A DNA stretch of 64,000 nucleotides from CBDUXP01 sp965371225 [NCBI: uncultured bacterium] (lineage in GTDB: Bacteria > Abyssobacteria > SURF-5 > CBDUXP01). The notes under the pieces are model-generated. The model searched no databases. It was not told the DNA's origin and worked only from the letters and a program-made list of their open reading frames with translations. Position numbers and translations under genes: made by a program. The stretch covers positions 62,001 to 126,000 of the forward strand of contig CBDUXP010000005.1 of NCBI GenBank assembly GCA_965371225.1. The letters run 5' to 3'. Shown piece by piece: positions 34,372 to 42,413 of the stretch (positions within the stretch are counted from its first letter, which is position 1; each line of letters opens with the position of its first letter).

Positions 34372-35511
34372 ATGTCTCAAGCCGAGCGTTCGAAACGCGC
34401 GCCGCGGACGCCCGGCCCCGTGTCGAGCGGCAAACCTCCCCAGCTCTTGCGGGAAATCCTTGAGCTGCTGCCCTCCGCGGTCGTGTTTCTGGGCTGCGAA
34501 GGGCGGGTGGTCTACGCGAACGCCGGCGCCCGCGACCTGTTCTGCCGCCGGGGGGAACGCCTCGTGGGCAAGACGCGCGCCTTCTGCATCCGCCGGGGCA
34601 TCTTCGATGCCCAGTACCTGGAGCAGGTGGATCGCGCCACGAGCGAAACCATGTATTTTCTGGAGGACGTGCGAGACTTCACGGTCAAGGCTGGAGGGAA
34701 ACGCATCGACATCCGGGCCCGGTATCGGCCGGTCGCCCTGGGAGGGCAGTTCAGCGGCGTGCTCGGCACGTTCGAGGACATCACGACGGCCAAGGAGTCG
34801 GCGCAACTCCGCGACGATCTCCTGTTCATGCTCTTCCACGACATGAAGCATCCCCTGTCGGCCATCATGCTGAATCTCGACGGCGTCCTGTTGCTCGGGG
34901 ACGACAACCTGACGGAACAGCAGCAGCAGTTCATCGACACCGCGAAGCAGAAGGTTCAGCAACTGCACGGCATGTTCGCGAAAATGGTGGACATCAACAA
35001 GCTGGAGCAGCGGCAGCTGCCCCTCACCCTGGTGAGCTTCGACATGAACGATCTGGTGGAGGGGGTGCTGCGGGAGACCTTTGCGCTGCAATTCGATAAG
35101 GCCGGCAAACGCCTGCTGTTCGCGCCATCGAAACATCTCCTGCCGGTCTCGGGCGATGTGGCGCTGGTGCAACGGGTGGTGGCGAACCTGGTGGACAACG
35201 GGATGAAATTCACCAAAGCCGGCAGCGCCGTGGAGGTGCGCACGGCCCTGGGGCCGGACCGCAAGTCCGTGGTGGTGCACGTGCGGGACCAGGGGCCGGG
35301 GGTCCCGGCCAAGTTCCGGCACGTGATCTTCGAGAAGTACCGGCAGGTGCACATGCGTAAGGCGGGCGTGAAGACCGGTGTGGGGCTCGGCCTCGCCCTG
35401 TGCAAGCTCGCGGTCGAAGCGCACGGGGGCGTCATCGGCGTCAAACCCATCAGCAGCGGCGGGGCGGATTTCTTCTTCCGCCTGCCCTGCTCGCCGCTCA
35501 CGGCGCCGTAG
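34372..35511 (+). CDS. Soluble PAS-domain histidine kinase
   Basis: Starting at ATG 34372, 379 residues hold a PAS domain (about 27-140, ILELLPSAVVFLGCEGRVVY), a dimerisation/phosphoacceptor helix with LLFMLFHDMKHPLSAIML (His156), and an ATPase domain with NLVDNGMKFT (N box), VRDQGPGVP (G1), FEKYRQ (F) and GVGLGLALCK (G2). No membrane helix is present, so it senses a cytoplasmic signal. There is no response regulator next to it. Confidence 0.93.
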   Translation: MSQAERSKRAPRTPGPVSSGKPPQLLREILELLPSAVVFLGCEGRVVYANAGARDLFCRRGERLVGKTRAFCIRRGIFDAQYLEQVDRATSETMYFLEDVRDFTVKAGGKRIDIRARYRPVALGGQFSGVLGTFEDITTAKESAQLRDDLLFMLFHDMKHPLSAIMLNLDGVLLLGDDNLTEQQQQFIDTAKQKVQQLHGMFAKMVDINKLEQRQLPLTLVSFDMNDLVEGVLRETFALQFDKAGKRLLFAPSKHLLPVSGDVALVQRVVANLVDNGMKFTKAGSAVEVRTALGPDRKSVVVHVRDQGPGVPAKFRHVIFEKYRQVHMRKAGVKTGVGLGLALCKLAVEAHGGVIGVKPISSGGADFFFRLPCSPLTAP

Positions 35512-35520
35512 GAATTCTCC

Positions 35521-36102
35521 ATGCTCGTCAGCATGCTGGTGACCCTCGTCATCGTCATGGTCCTCGTGGGCGGCATCCCCACGCTCGGAGAGTTCCTGGT
35601 GATCCTCGCCTTCGCCGTGCCCCTGTACATGCTAGTCACGTTCCTGCGAAACCGGCTCGCGGACAGCCTGGTGTCGGGATTTCTCGGCGGCGGCGCGCCG
35701 CCCACCAGCCAGGCGGAGATGCAGCTCGACGTGGCCGACGGCTACGCGCAGCAACAGGAGTACGACGCGGCGCTGTATGCCTACGAGCAGGCCCTGAACC
35801 GGGCGACCAAGGCCCAGCGCGGCACCGTCATGCTGCGCCTGGCCGAGACGGCGACCCTCGCGGGCCGGGCCGAAGAAGCGCTACGCTGGTGGGGCGAGGC
35901 GCTGAAGCAGAAGAAGGGGCTGTCACCGGACCAGCGGGCGGGGGCGCTGTTTCGCATGGCCGAGGTGGTGAACTCCACGTCGAAGGACGTGCGGACCACC
36001 GTCCAACTGCTCAAGCGCGTGCTGGACGAGTATCCCGGCACCAAGTACGCGAGCTACGCCACCGACCGCCTTCGCGTACTCGTCGCGCAGCCGCCCCCTT
36101 GA
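35521..36102 (+). CDS. Membrane-anchored TPR-like protein
   Basis: This 193-residue protein has two N-terminal helices (MLVTLVIVMVLVGGIPTLG and LVILAFAVPLYMLVTFL). A soluble region follows with TPR-like pairs: AEMQLDVADGYAQQQEYDAA, MLRLAETATLAGRAEEALRW, and LFRMAEVVNSTSKDVRTTVQ. It follows the histidine kinase by nine bases, and the GGAATTCTCC between them offers a weak ribosome-binding site, so they are probably cotranscribed. Confidence 0.8.
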   Translation: MLVSMLVTLVIVMVLVGGIPTLGEFLVILAFAVPLYMLVTFLRNRLADSLVSGFLGGGAPPTSQAEMQLDVADGYAQQQEYDAALYAYEQALNRATKAQRGTVMLRLAETATLAGRAEEALRWWGEALKQKKGLSPDQRAGALFRMAEVVNSTSKDVRTTVQLLKRVLDEYPGTKYASYATDRLRVLVAQPPP

Positions 36103-36104
36103 TC

Positions 36105-36120
36105 GGCCCGCCCGCGGGCC
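36105..36120. terminator. Small GC hairpin between convergent genes
   Basis: GGCCCGC and GCGGGCC form a near-perfect palindrome just after the TPR gene stop. The loop would be very short, and there is no T run. It may end transcription from one or both sides. Confidence 0.35.
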
Positions 36121-36129
36121 ACGCCCGGC

Positions 36130-37098
36130 CTACAGGCTGAGGATGTCGACGGTGTCCCCTTCGCGCGGCGCGAAGGTGTTGGGGAAGATGCCCTGCGCGA
36201 CCCGTTCGAGCCCCTCGACCACCGAATCACAGTAGGAGGGATCGTAGTGGAACATGCACAGGTGCTGCACGTGCGCCTGCCTGGCCACCGCCGTGGCCAT
36301 CTCGACGGTGCTGTGGCCCCAGCCCTGGCGCAGCTCGCGGTACTCCTCGTACGTGTACTGCGTGTCGTGCACCAGCAGCGTCGCCTGATCGGCGAACCGG
36401 ATCAGGCGGGTGTCCCCCCCCACGTACCCTTCCGTATCCGTCGCGAACACCACGGAGCGGTCCAGATAATCGACGCGGTAGAACAGCGTGCCCCCCTTCG
36501 GATGGGCCGTGTTCTTCTGCGGATACAGCACCACCCGCTCGCGATGCGCCGCGGCGTCAAATCCGAGGCGGCGATGCACGGTGGGAAGCGTGCCCGGCGC
36601 GTCGAACACGACCACGTCGCGGTCGTCGAGCATGTGGATTTCATTCAGAGCGCATAGGCCCGCCACTTGCGCGGGGAAGTACGCGTGGCGCATGGTGTGG
36701 TCCAGCACTTCCGCCAGGTCGTTGGACACGGGGCGCAGGCCGTACACGTTAATCTGCGCGCAGCGGGAATGGGCCGGCTCGAAGAAGGGCAGACCGTGCA
36801 CGTGGTCGTGATGCGTGTGCGACAGAAAGATGGACGCGACGATGGGCGGGGGGTTGCGCCGGCCGTTACGCTCGGCCATCAGCTCCTGGCCCAGCCCGAT
36901 GAGCCCGGTGCCCGCATCGAAGATGAGCAGATGGCCGCCCACGCGCATCTCCATGCAGATGGTGTGGCCGCCGTAGCCGAGGCATTGGGCCTCCGCCGCG
37001 TTATGACTGCCGCGCACGCCGCGGAACGCGACGCGAAATTGCTGAACGGGTTTCGCCGGGCCCCGGGTGGCGCGACTCCCCCTGGATTTCGTCGGCAT
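36130..37098 (-). CDS. Metallo-beta-lactamase-fold hydrolase
   Basis: This 322-residue protein carries SIFLSHTHHDHVHGLPFF, the HxHxDH dinuclear-metal motif. Later ligands are in VVFATDTEGYVGG and GWGHSTVEMATAVA. The opening FRVAFRGVRGSHNAAEAQCL followed by YGGHTICMEMRVGGH matches the branch of MBL proteins close to cyclic-nucleotide phosphodiesterases and other uncharacterised hydrolases. The exact substrate is unclear. Confidence 0.9.
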   Translation of the reverse strand: MPTKSRGSRATRGPAKPVQQFRVAFRGVRGSHNAAEAQCLGYGGHTICMEMRVGGHLLIFDAGTGLIGLGQELMAERNGRRNPPPIVASIFLSHTHHDHVHGLPFFEPAHSRCAQINVYGLRPVSNDLAEVLDHTMRHAYFPAQVAGLCALNEIHMLDDRDVVVFDAPGTLPTVHRRLGFDAAAHRERVVLYPQKNTAHPKGGTLFYRVDYLDRSVVFATDTEGYVGGDTRLIRFADQATLLVHDTQYTYEEYRELRQGWGHSTVEMATAVARQAHVQHLCMFHYDPSYCDSVVEGLERVAQGIFPNTFAPREGDTVDILSL

Positions 37099-37387
37099 CG
37101 TCCTCTCTCACCCCACCTGCGCGCGCCGGCCTTCCCACCCGACCGACGGTATAGGGTGGCATTGTACCAGAGGCATCCTCGACCGCACGCATCGCGCATG
37201 GCCCGCCGGCGCGGCCAGCACCGCGCCCTGCGCCCGGGGCTGGCCTGAAACGCTATAGTGTGTCTCCACCGTGCACGCCCTGCGCGGGTGAACCATCCCC
37301 ACCGGCCCGTGGCCCATCACCTGGAGCCGCCGGTGCACACGGGAAGCCTGGGCGCCGCCCCGCACTGCGCCGCGAAAGGACACCGCC

Positions 37388-37741
37388 ATGGCCAAACGGG
37401 TGGACATCTATCTCAAAGGCACCTGAGTCACCTGCAAGAAAGCGGTGGCCGCCGTGCGCGGCCAGGGCATCGAACCGACCTTGCACGACGTGGCGAAGGA
37501 CCCGTTGAGCGCGCAGATCCTCGGCGCGCTGCTCAAGAAAGCCGGCGTCAAACCGAGCGCGGCGCTGCGCAAGCGGGACAAGGCCTACAAAGCACTCGGC
37601 TTTGACCAGAAGCCGCCCACGGACGCCCAGGCGCTCAAGGCCATGGCGAAGCACCCCGGCCTCATCCAGCGCCCCATCGTCGTCGTCGGCAGCAAGGCGG
37701 CCATCGCCACCACACCCGATCAAGCCACCGCGCTGCTGTAG
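37388..37741 (+). CDS. ArsC/Spx-family selenoprotein with in-frame UGA (UxxC redox motif)
   Basis: The ATG at 37388 has AAAGGA eight bases upstream. The frame reads MAKRVDIYLKGT, then TGA at 37424-37426, then VTCKKAVAAVRGQ, and continues open to TAG 37741 (117 residues counting the UGA). Read as selenocysteine the active site is U13-V-T-C16, exactly where ArsC/Spx/YffB-like thioredoxin-fold proteins have Cys. KRDKAYKALGF and HPGLIQRPIVVVGSKAAI confirm the family. A strong hairpin starts 19 bases after the UGA. The product is probably a cytoplasmic thiol/selenol oxidoreductase. A nonsense mutation of Cys is the alternative. Standard calling would give only a GTG-started fragment at 37445. Confidence 0.87.
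37446..37464 (+). promoter_or_regulatory. Bacterial SECIS-like hairpin
   Basis: TGGCCGC and GCGGCCA are perfect 7-base arms around the loop CGTGC. The apical loop begins 27 bases after the UGA and has G then T at loop positions 2-3, matching what is known of bacterial SECIS elements (loop 16-37 bases downstream with a conserved G near its start). It lies within the coding region, as expected in bacteria. Confidence 0.75.
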
Positions 37742-37756
37742 GCCCCGCAGGCTGGG

Positions 37757-37820
37757 CCGGATTCGCATTCGTGCCCGACATGCCGGATACAGTTCGTAGG
37801 GGCGACCCTCGTGGTCGCCC
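37757..37820. repeat. Composite intergenic repeat ending in a GGGCGACC hairpin
   Basis: GATTCGCATTCGTGCCCGAC, then GGATACAG, then GTAGGGG parallels 58799-58840. The last part is a perfect hairpin, GGGCGACC and GGTCGCCC around CTCGT at 37800-37820. It follows the selenoprotein stop by 16 bases. Confidence 0.75.
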
Positions 37821-37880
37821 AATCGTGCGCCCGCACGACGAAGGCCGTTGCAGGTCGCGCGGCGGCGGATGCCAATCCCG

Positions 37881-38942
37881 TCAGCTTGCGCCGGCCTCCC
37901 ACTCGATCCACTGCCCGTGCGGCTGGCACCGGGCGAGCCGCTGGCTGGTCGCCACCGCGCGCTCGTAGGTGTGCAGGCGCAGGATGGCGCAGCCGGGTTC
38001 TTCGCCCTCGAACCCCAGCCGGTACACGGGCCGGTCAATGGAGCACTCCGTAAGGATGTCCGCGAAGTCCGTGCGCTCCTGTTCGGTGAACTGGTTCAGG
38101 GTGAACGAGTGGTACACGCAGAGGACGGCGTCGGCGGGGACGGCGGCCATCACGTCGGGCAGCAGGTCGATGGCGTCCCCGCAGGCCAGGGCCGGGGGGG
38201 TACGCGCGGCCAGCTCAATCGCGTATTGCAGCGTCTCGACCCGCTTCTGGTGTTCGGGCCACACGAGCGCCCGCAGCCACATGGCCTCGTCCGGATCGGT
38301 CACGTCGATGGGGTTGAGGTCGAGCCCCAACCGGTAGACGATGCGCGGCAGCGGGTTGGCGAGGGCGCGGAGCCCGGCGCCCCGCCACTCACAGGCCACC
38401 CGTACGGGCGACGCTTCATTGCCGTAGATGTGCCCGGTCCCATAGTCGTAGCCGTACCGATCCCAGAAGAGGTTCAGGCCGGCGCTGGCCCCCACTTCCA
38501 CAATCGCGAGGGGCAGGTCCGGCGCGTTGGCGGCCACGTACTGAAACGCGGGCAGCCAGCAGGCGCAGCGCCCCACCTCGTTCGTCTGGGTCAGCCGGGT
38601 GGCCAGCAGGCGCCGGATGACCTCCTCCCGTTCGAGACAGAACTGCCGAAACAGCGGAAAGGGATCGTCGGTGGGCGGGGCGGCGCCCGACACGCTGGGG
38701 TAGTAGGCCGCCAGCGCATGCCGTTCCCCCTCGAGCAACAGGAAGTGGACGACGGCGAGGAACACGTTCGGCACCGGCCAGGCCCGCGCCGCCGTCGCGA
38801 GTTCCAGGAGCGCGGGATCCTCGGCGATGCCCGCCGTCAGACGCTCGTACAGGGGCGCGTAATTGCGGCACTCCGCCTCGGCGAAGAAGGAGAACACCTG
38901 CGCCAGCGCATCGACGGACAGGGTGGGGTTGGCGTGCGCCAT
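37881..38942 (-). CDS. DUF2332 family protein
   Basis: I start at ATG 38942 (MAHANPTLSVDALAQVF), giving 353 residues; the longer upstream frame is antisense noise. LAIVEVGASAGLNLFWDRYG is the hallmark of DUF2332 and resembles the SAM-binding loop of Rossmann methyltransferases. RLGLDLNPIDVTDPDEAMWL, ALACGDAIDLLPDVMAAVPA and CVYHSFTLNQFTEQER fit the rest of the family. It may be a methyltransferase relative, but the function is not established. Confidence 0.88.
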   Translation of the reverse strand: MAHANPTLSVDALAQVFSFFAEAECRNYAPLYERLTAGIAEDPALLELATAARAWPVPNVFLAVVHFLLLEGERHALAAYYPSVSGAAPPTDDPFPLFRQFCLEREEVIRRLLATRLTQTNEVGRCACWLPAFQYVAANAPDLPLAIVEVGASAGLNLFWDRYGYDYGTGHIYGNEASPVRVACEWRGAGLRALANPLPRIVYRLGLDLNPIDVTDPDEAMWLRALVWPEHQKRVETLQYAIELAARTPPALACGDAIDLLPDVMAAVPADAVLCVYHSFTLNQFTEQERTDFADILTECSIDRPVYRLGFEGEEPGCAILRLHTYERAVATSQRLARCQPHGQWIEWEAGAS

Positions 38943-39024
38943 CCGTGCAGTGGTACCAGAGGTGACCGGCAAACTGCAACCCGTGCGCCGGAGGTGCCAA
39001 TGAGCCCCGGCGGTGTTAAGGTAG

Positions 39025-39246
39025 ATGTGGCATTTCCGCTCACTCGCCAGCATGCCCGAGCCGCCGACCGCCCAGGACCTCAACGAGGTCTTCGACCGCG
39101 AATGCCACCTCTGCCACGCCACGCAGGAGCTAGTGCCGGACCCGAATTTCGATTTCCTGTTCCTCTGCCGCACCTGCCTGACGCACTGGGAGGACCACCT
39201 GCGGCAGATCGAGGAACGGGACGAACCCCCACCCTCAGTGGAATAA
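39025..39246 (+). CDS. Small zinc-ribbon-like protein
   Basis: At ATG 39025 an AAGG lies just upstream; a second ATG at 39052 begins MPEPPTAQDLNEVF. The 64-73-residue product has two Cys pairs, ECHLCH and LCRTCL, about 25 residues apart, which would form a zinc ribbon or rubredoxin-like knuckle. The rest is acidic. It precedes the radical SAM operon in the same direction by 112 bases. No family recognised. Confidence 0.65.
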   Translation: MWHFRSLASMPEPPTAQDLNEVFDRECHLCHATQELVPDPNFDFLFLCRTCLTHWEDHLRQIEERDEPPPSVE

Positions 39247-39358
39247 GGCGGGCGCCGCGGTCGCAATTGACATCGGTTGGGCCGCTTCGCATACTTTGAG
39301 CAAATACCCCGGCCCTCTCGGTCGGTCCCGCCTCGCTCCACTGTGAAGGATTAAGCAC

Positions 39359-40651
39359 ATGCTCGGAGTCACCCGCCTCATCACCGGCGCTATAACCCCT
39401 GGCGACGTCATGCGTTACGGCAGCCGCGACACGCGGAAATCGCCGGGGCACATGCTGCACTACTCCGAGGATAAGCGCCCCGTGGTGGTGTGGAACATCA
39501 TCCGGCGGTGCAACCTCCACTGCGTCCACTGCTACTCCGACAGCCACGACCGGGACTACGAGGGGGAGTTGACCCACACGGAGGCGCGGGACGTCATCGA
39601 CCAGCTGGCCGAGTTCGAGATTCCCACCGTGCTGTTCTCCGGCGGCGAGCCGCTGCTGCGGCCGGACCTGTTCGAGCTGGCGGACTATGCGCGGGACCAG
39701 GGCATGCGCTGTGTGCTCTCCACCAACGGCACGCTCATCACCGATGAGGTGGCGGACAAGATCCGCGACGGCGGGTTCGCCTACGTGGGCGTGAGCATCG
39801 ACGGCATCGGCGAGGTACACGACAAGTTCCGCGGCAAGGAGGGCTGTTTCGAGGAGTCGCTGGCGGGCATCAAACGCTGCCGGGAGCGCGGCATCCGCGT
39901 CGGCCTGCGCTTCACGGTCAACGGCATGAATTACCAGCATGCGGACCAGGTGCTGGACCTGCTGGAGACGCACGATATCCCGCGCTGCTGCGTGTACCAC
40001 CTGGCGTACGCGGGGCGCGGCGACCGGATTTCAGGGCACGACCTCACGCACGAACAAACCCGGGACGTGGTCACCCGCATCTTTAAGAAGGCGCTGTATT
40101 TCCACGACAAGGGCATGACGAAGGACGTGCTCACCGTGGACAACCATACGGACAACGTGTGGCTGTACCTCTGGCTGAAGGAGCACGAGCCGGAGCGGGC
40201 GGAGGAGGTCTACCAGATGCTGAAGTGGAACGGCGGCAACCAGAGCGGGATCGCCGTCTGCTCCATCGACTGGCACGGCAACGTGCACGCGGACCAGTTC
40301 AGCATGCACTACACGGTCGGCAACGTGCGCGAGCAGCGCTTCGCCGATATCTGGGGCAATCCGACGGACCCGGTGCTGCAGAAGCTGAAGGCCCGAAAGC
40401 CCCACCTCAAGGGCCGCTGCGGCGCCTGCCAATACCAGGAGATCTGCAACGGCAACCTGCGCGTGCGGGCGGAGAGCGCGACGGGCGATATGTGGATGCC
40501 CGACCCCGCGTGCTACTTGACCGACGAAGAGATCGGCCTCACCCCCGAACAATCCGCCCAGTTCCAGGCCGAATGGGACGCGGCGGTGCAGGCGGTCGGC
40601 CAAGGGCCACAGATGGGCGCCCGCGCCGAACCGGACTCGATTAATGTCTGA
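39359..40651 (+). CDS. Radical SAM/SPASM protein, AhbC/NirJ-like (haem biosynthesis branch)
   Basis: At 430 residues, the start MLGVTRLITGAITPGDVMRY is characteristic of the AhbC/NirJ group. The radical SAM site is IIRRCNLHCVHCYSDSHDRD (Cys51, 55, 58). FSGGEPLLRPDLFELADYAR and GVSIDGIGEVHDKFRG follow. A C-terminal auxiliary cluster is suggested by CSIDWHGNVHADQ, CGACQYQEICNGN and a later Cys. AhbC removes acetate side chains from didecarboxysiroheme; NirJ acts in haem d1 synthesis. No nirS is present, so the siroheme-to-haem role is more likely. Its stop overlaps the next start. Confidence 0.85.
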   Translation: MLGVTRLITGAITPGDVMRYGSRDTRKSPGHMLHYSEDKRPVVVWNIIRRCNLHCVHCYSDSHDRDYEGELTHTEARDVIDQLAEFEIPTVLFSGGEPLLRPDLFELADYARDQGMRCVLSTNGTLITDEVADKIRDGGFAYVGVSIDGIGEVHDKFRGKEGCFEESLAGIKRCRERGIRVGLRFTVNGMNYQHADQVLDLLETHDIPRCCVYHLAYAGRGDRISGHDLTHEQTRDVVTRIFKKALYFHDKGMTKDVLTVDNHTDNVWLYLWLKEHEPERAEEVYQMLKWNGGNQSGIAVCSIDWHGNVHADQFSMHYTVGNVREQRFADIWGNPTDPVLQKLKARKPHLKGRCGACQYQEICNGNLRVRAESATGDMWMPDPACYLTDEEIGLTPEQSAQFQAEWDAAVQAVGQGPQMGARAEPDSINV

Positions 40652-41939
40652 AGAGGCGGCGGGCGAACCGGTGGCGGTCGAGACGCCCCAGCGCGCGCCC
40701 AAGGGCAAGCCGGCGTTCCTCGACATCGACTTCAACGTCGCGCCGTTCATCGTCATCTGGGAGATGACGCGGGCGTGCGATCTGAAGTGCGTGCACTGCC
40801 GGGCCGAGGCGATCCCCGAGCGGAACCCGAATGAGCTGACGACGGACGAGTCCAAGCGCCTGCTGGATCAGGTGCGCGAGTTCGGGCAGCCGCTGCTGGT
40901 GCTCACCGGCGGGGACCCGATCAAACGGCCGGACGTGTACGAACTCATCACCTACGGCGACGATCTCGGCCTGCGCATGACCATGACCCCCTCGGGCACG
41001 CCGCTGATGACGCCCGCGGTCATCAAGCGCTGCCAGGATGCGGGCCTCATGCGCATGGCGATCAGTCTGGACGGGCCGACGAAGGACGTGCACGACGCGT
41101 TCCGCAAGCAGGAGGGCTCGTTCGACTGGACGCTGAACATCCTGCGGTGGTGTAAGGACATCGGGCTCAGCACGCAGGTGAACACCACCATCACGCGCTA
41201 CAACATCGACCACATCGACGCGCTCTGCGACCTGATGGAGGAGGTGGGCATCTCCCTCTGGAGCGTGTTCTTCCTGGTGCCGACCGGGCGCGGCCAGGTG
41301 GAGGACGAGGTCAGCGGCAAGGAGTTCGAGCGGGTCTTCGAGCGGATGTACGAGCTGTCGCAGACGTGCTCGTTCGATATCAAATCCACGGCGGCGCCCC
41401 ACTACCGCCGCGTCATCATGCAACACACGATCGCCAAGAAGCGCGCCGCGAAGGCGGCCGGCGCGCCCGCGCCCAACGGTGGCGGCCGGCCGAAGATCCT
41501 GACTCCCGGCGTAGGCTTTTCGCTCGGCGACGGCATCGGCCGGGCGGCGAAATCCGTGAACGACGGGAACGGGTTCGTGTTCATCTCCCACGTGGGCGAG
41601 GTGTTCCCCAGCGGGTTCCTGCCCGTGAGTGGCGGCAACGTGCGCGAGCAATCCCTCGTGGACATCTACCGCCACAGCGACCTGTTCGTGCAATTGCGCG
41701 ATTTCGACCAGATCAAGGGCAAGTGCGGCGTCTGCGAGTACCGGAACATCTGCGGTGGATCGCGCGCGCGGGCTTACGGTATGCTCGGCGATTACATGGA
41801 GAGCGAACCGCTGTGCGACTACACGCCGGGCCCGTGGCAGAAGCGGGTCGACCGCGGCGAAGTGCAGCCGTCGGCGGACTACTTCAAGGAACGGCTCGCG
41901 TTTCGCGGGCTCGACCACCTGGAACACCTGGTGGTCTAA
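40644..41939 (+). CDS. Radical SAM/SPASM protein of the BA_1875 (TIGR04053-like) type
   Basis: It starts at ATG 40644, overlapping the upstream gene by eight bases. The radical SAM motif is WEMTRACDLKCVHCRAEAIP (Cys45, 49, 52), then LVLTGGDPIKRPDVYELITY and MAISLDGPTKDVHDAFR. LWSVFFLVPTGRGQ and CGVCEYRNICGGSRARAYGM close the protein with extra cluster cysteines. This matches a family I know as related to AhbD and PqqE. Its reaction is not established: it may act on porphyrins like AhbD or on peptides. Confidence 0.85.
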   Translation: MSEEAAGEPVAVETPQRAPKGKPAFLDIDFNVAPFIVIWEMTRACDLKCVHCRAEAIPERNPNELTTDESKRLLDQVREFGQPLLVLTGGDPIKRPDVYELITYGDDLGLRMTMTPSGTPLMTPAVIKRCQDAGLMRMAISLDGPTKDVHDAFRKQEGSFDWTLNILRWCKDIGLSTQVNTTITRYNIDHIDALCDLMEEVGISLWSVFFLVPTGRGQVEDEVSGKEFERVFERMYELSQTCSFDIKSTAAPHYRRVIMQHTIAKKRAAKAAGAPAPNGGGRPKILTPGVGFSLGDGIGRAAKSVNDGNGFVFISHVGEVFPSGFLPVSGGNVREQSLVDIYRHSDLFVQLRDFDQIKGKCGVCEYRNICGGSRARAYGMLGDYMESEPLCDYTPGPWQKRVDRGEVQPSADYFKERLAFRGLDHLEHLVV

Positions 41940-41949
41940 GGGGAGAGAC

Positions 41950-42399
41950 ATGAGCGAGGCACTGCAGGACCGGATTCTCACCTACCTCAAGGAGCACCGG
42001 TCCATGGTGTTCACTACCACCGCTGATCAGGCCATGGTGGCATCGACCACGTGCTACGTGGCGGACGACGACCTGACCATCTACGGGTTCGTGTTCAAGG
42101 GCAGCGACAAGTATCAGGCCGTAGCGGCCGGCGCGCCGATCGCGGTGGTGATCGATGAGGGATTCACGATTCCCATGCACGGGGTCGAATACCAGGGGCA
42201 CGCGGAATTCATCGATGGCGAGGCGGATACCACGTTCGCGCAGGAATTACTGGCAGGGACGTTTCCCAAGCTGAATAACGTGTGGGGCCACCCCGCCGTC
42301 GTGCTCATCCGCATCCGGCCGGAGCGCATCACGCTGATCGATTGGACCGAAAAGCTCGGCCACAGCGAAACGCTGACCCTGGAGAGCACCGCGGCCTAG
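41950..42399 (+). CDS. Pyridoxamine-phosphate-oxidase-like FMN split-barrel protein
   Basis: ATG 41950 has GGGGAGAG upstream. The 149 residues begin LQDRILTYLKEHRSMVFTTT, as in PNPOx-like proteins (PF01243), then YGFVFKGSDKYQAVAAGAPI and GVEYQGHAEFID. Such barrels bind FMN, F420 or haem. Coupling by 10 bases to the radical SAM gene makes it the likely third member of that pathway. Confidence 0.88.
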   Translation: MSEALQDRILTYLKEHRSMVFTTTADQAMVASTTCYVADDDLTIYGFVFKGSDKYQAVAAGAPIAVVIDEGFTIPMHGVEYQGHAEFIDGEADTTFAQELLAGTFPKLNNVWGHPAVVLIRIRPERITLIDWTEKLGHSETLTLESTAA

Positions 42400-42413
42400 A
42401 GCGCGCGCGCGGG

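Noticed and set aside
37445-37741. 98-residue GTG-started protein as the whole gene
   Set aside because: The frame upstream of the UGA carries a proper RBS, start and the conserved beta-strand of the ArsC fold, so the short call is a truncation artefact.
37253-38038. Long minus-strand open frame across the selenoprotein gene
   Set aside because: It overlaps the selenoprotein and DUF2332 genes in another frame, has Arg/Gly/Pro-rich composition typical of antisense high-G+C frames, and no recognisable motif.
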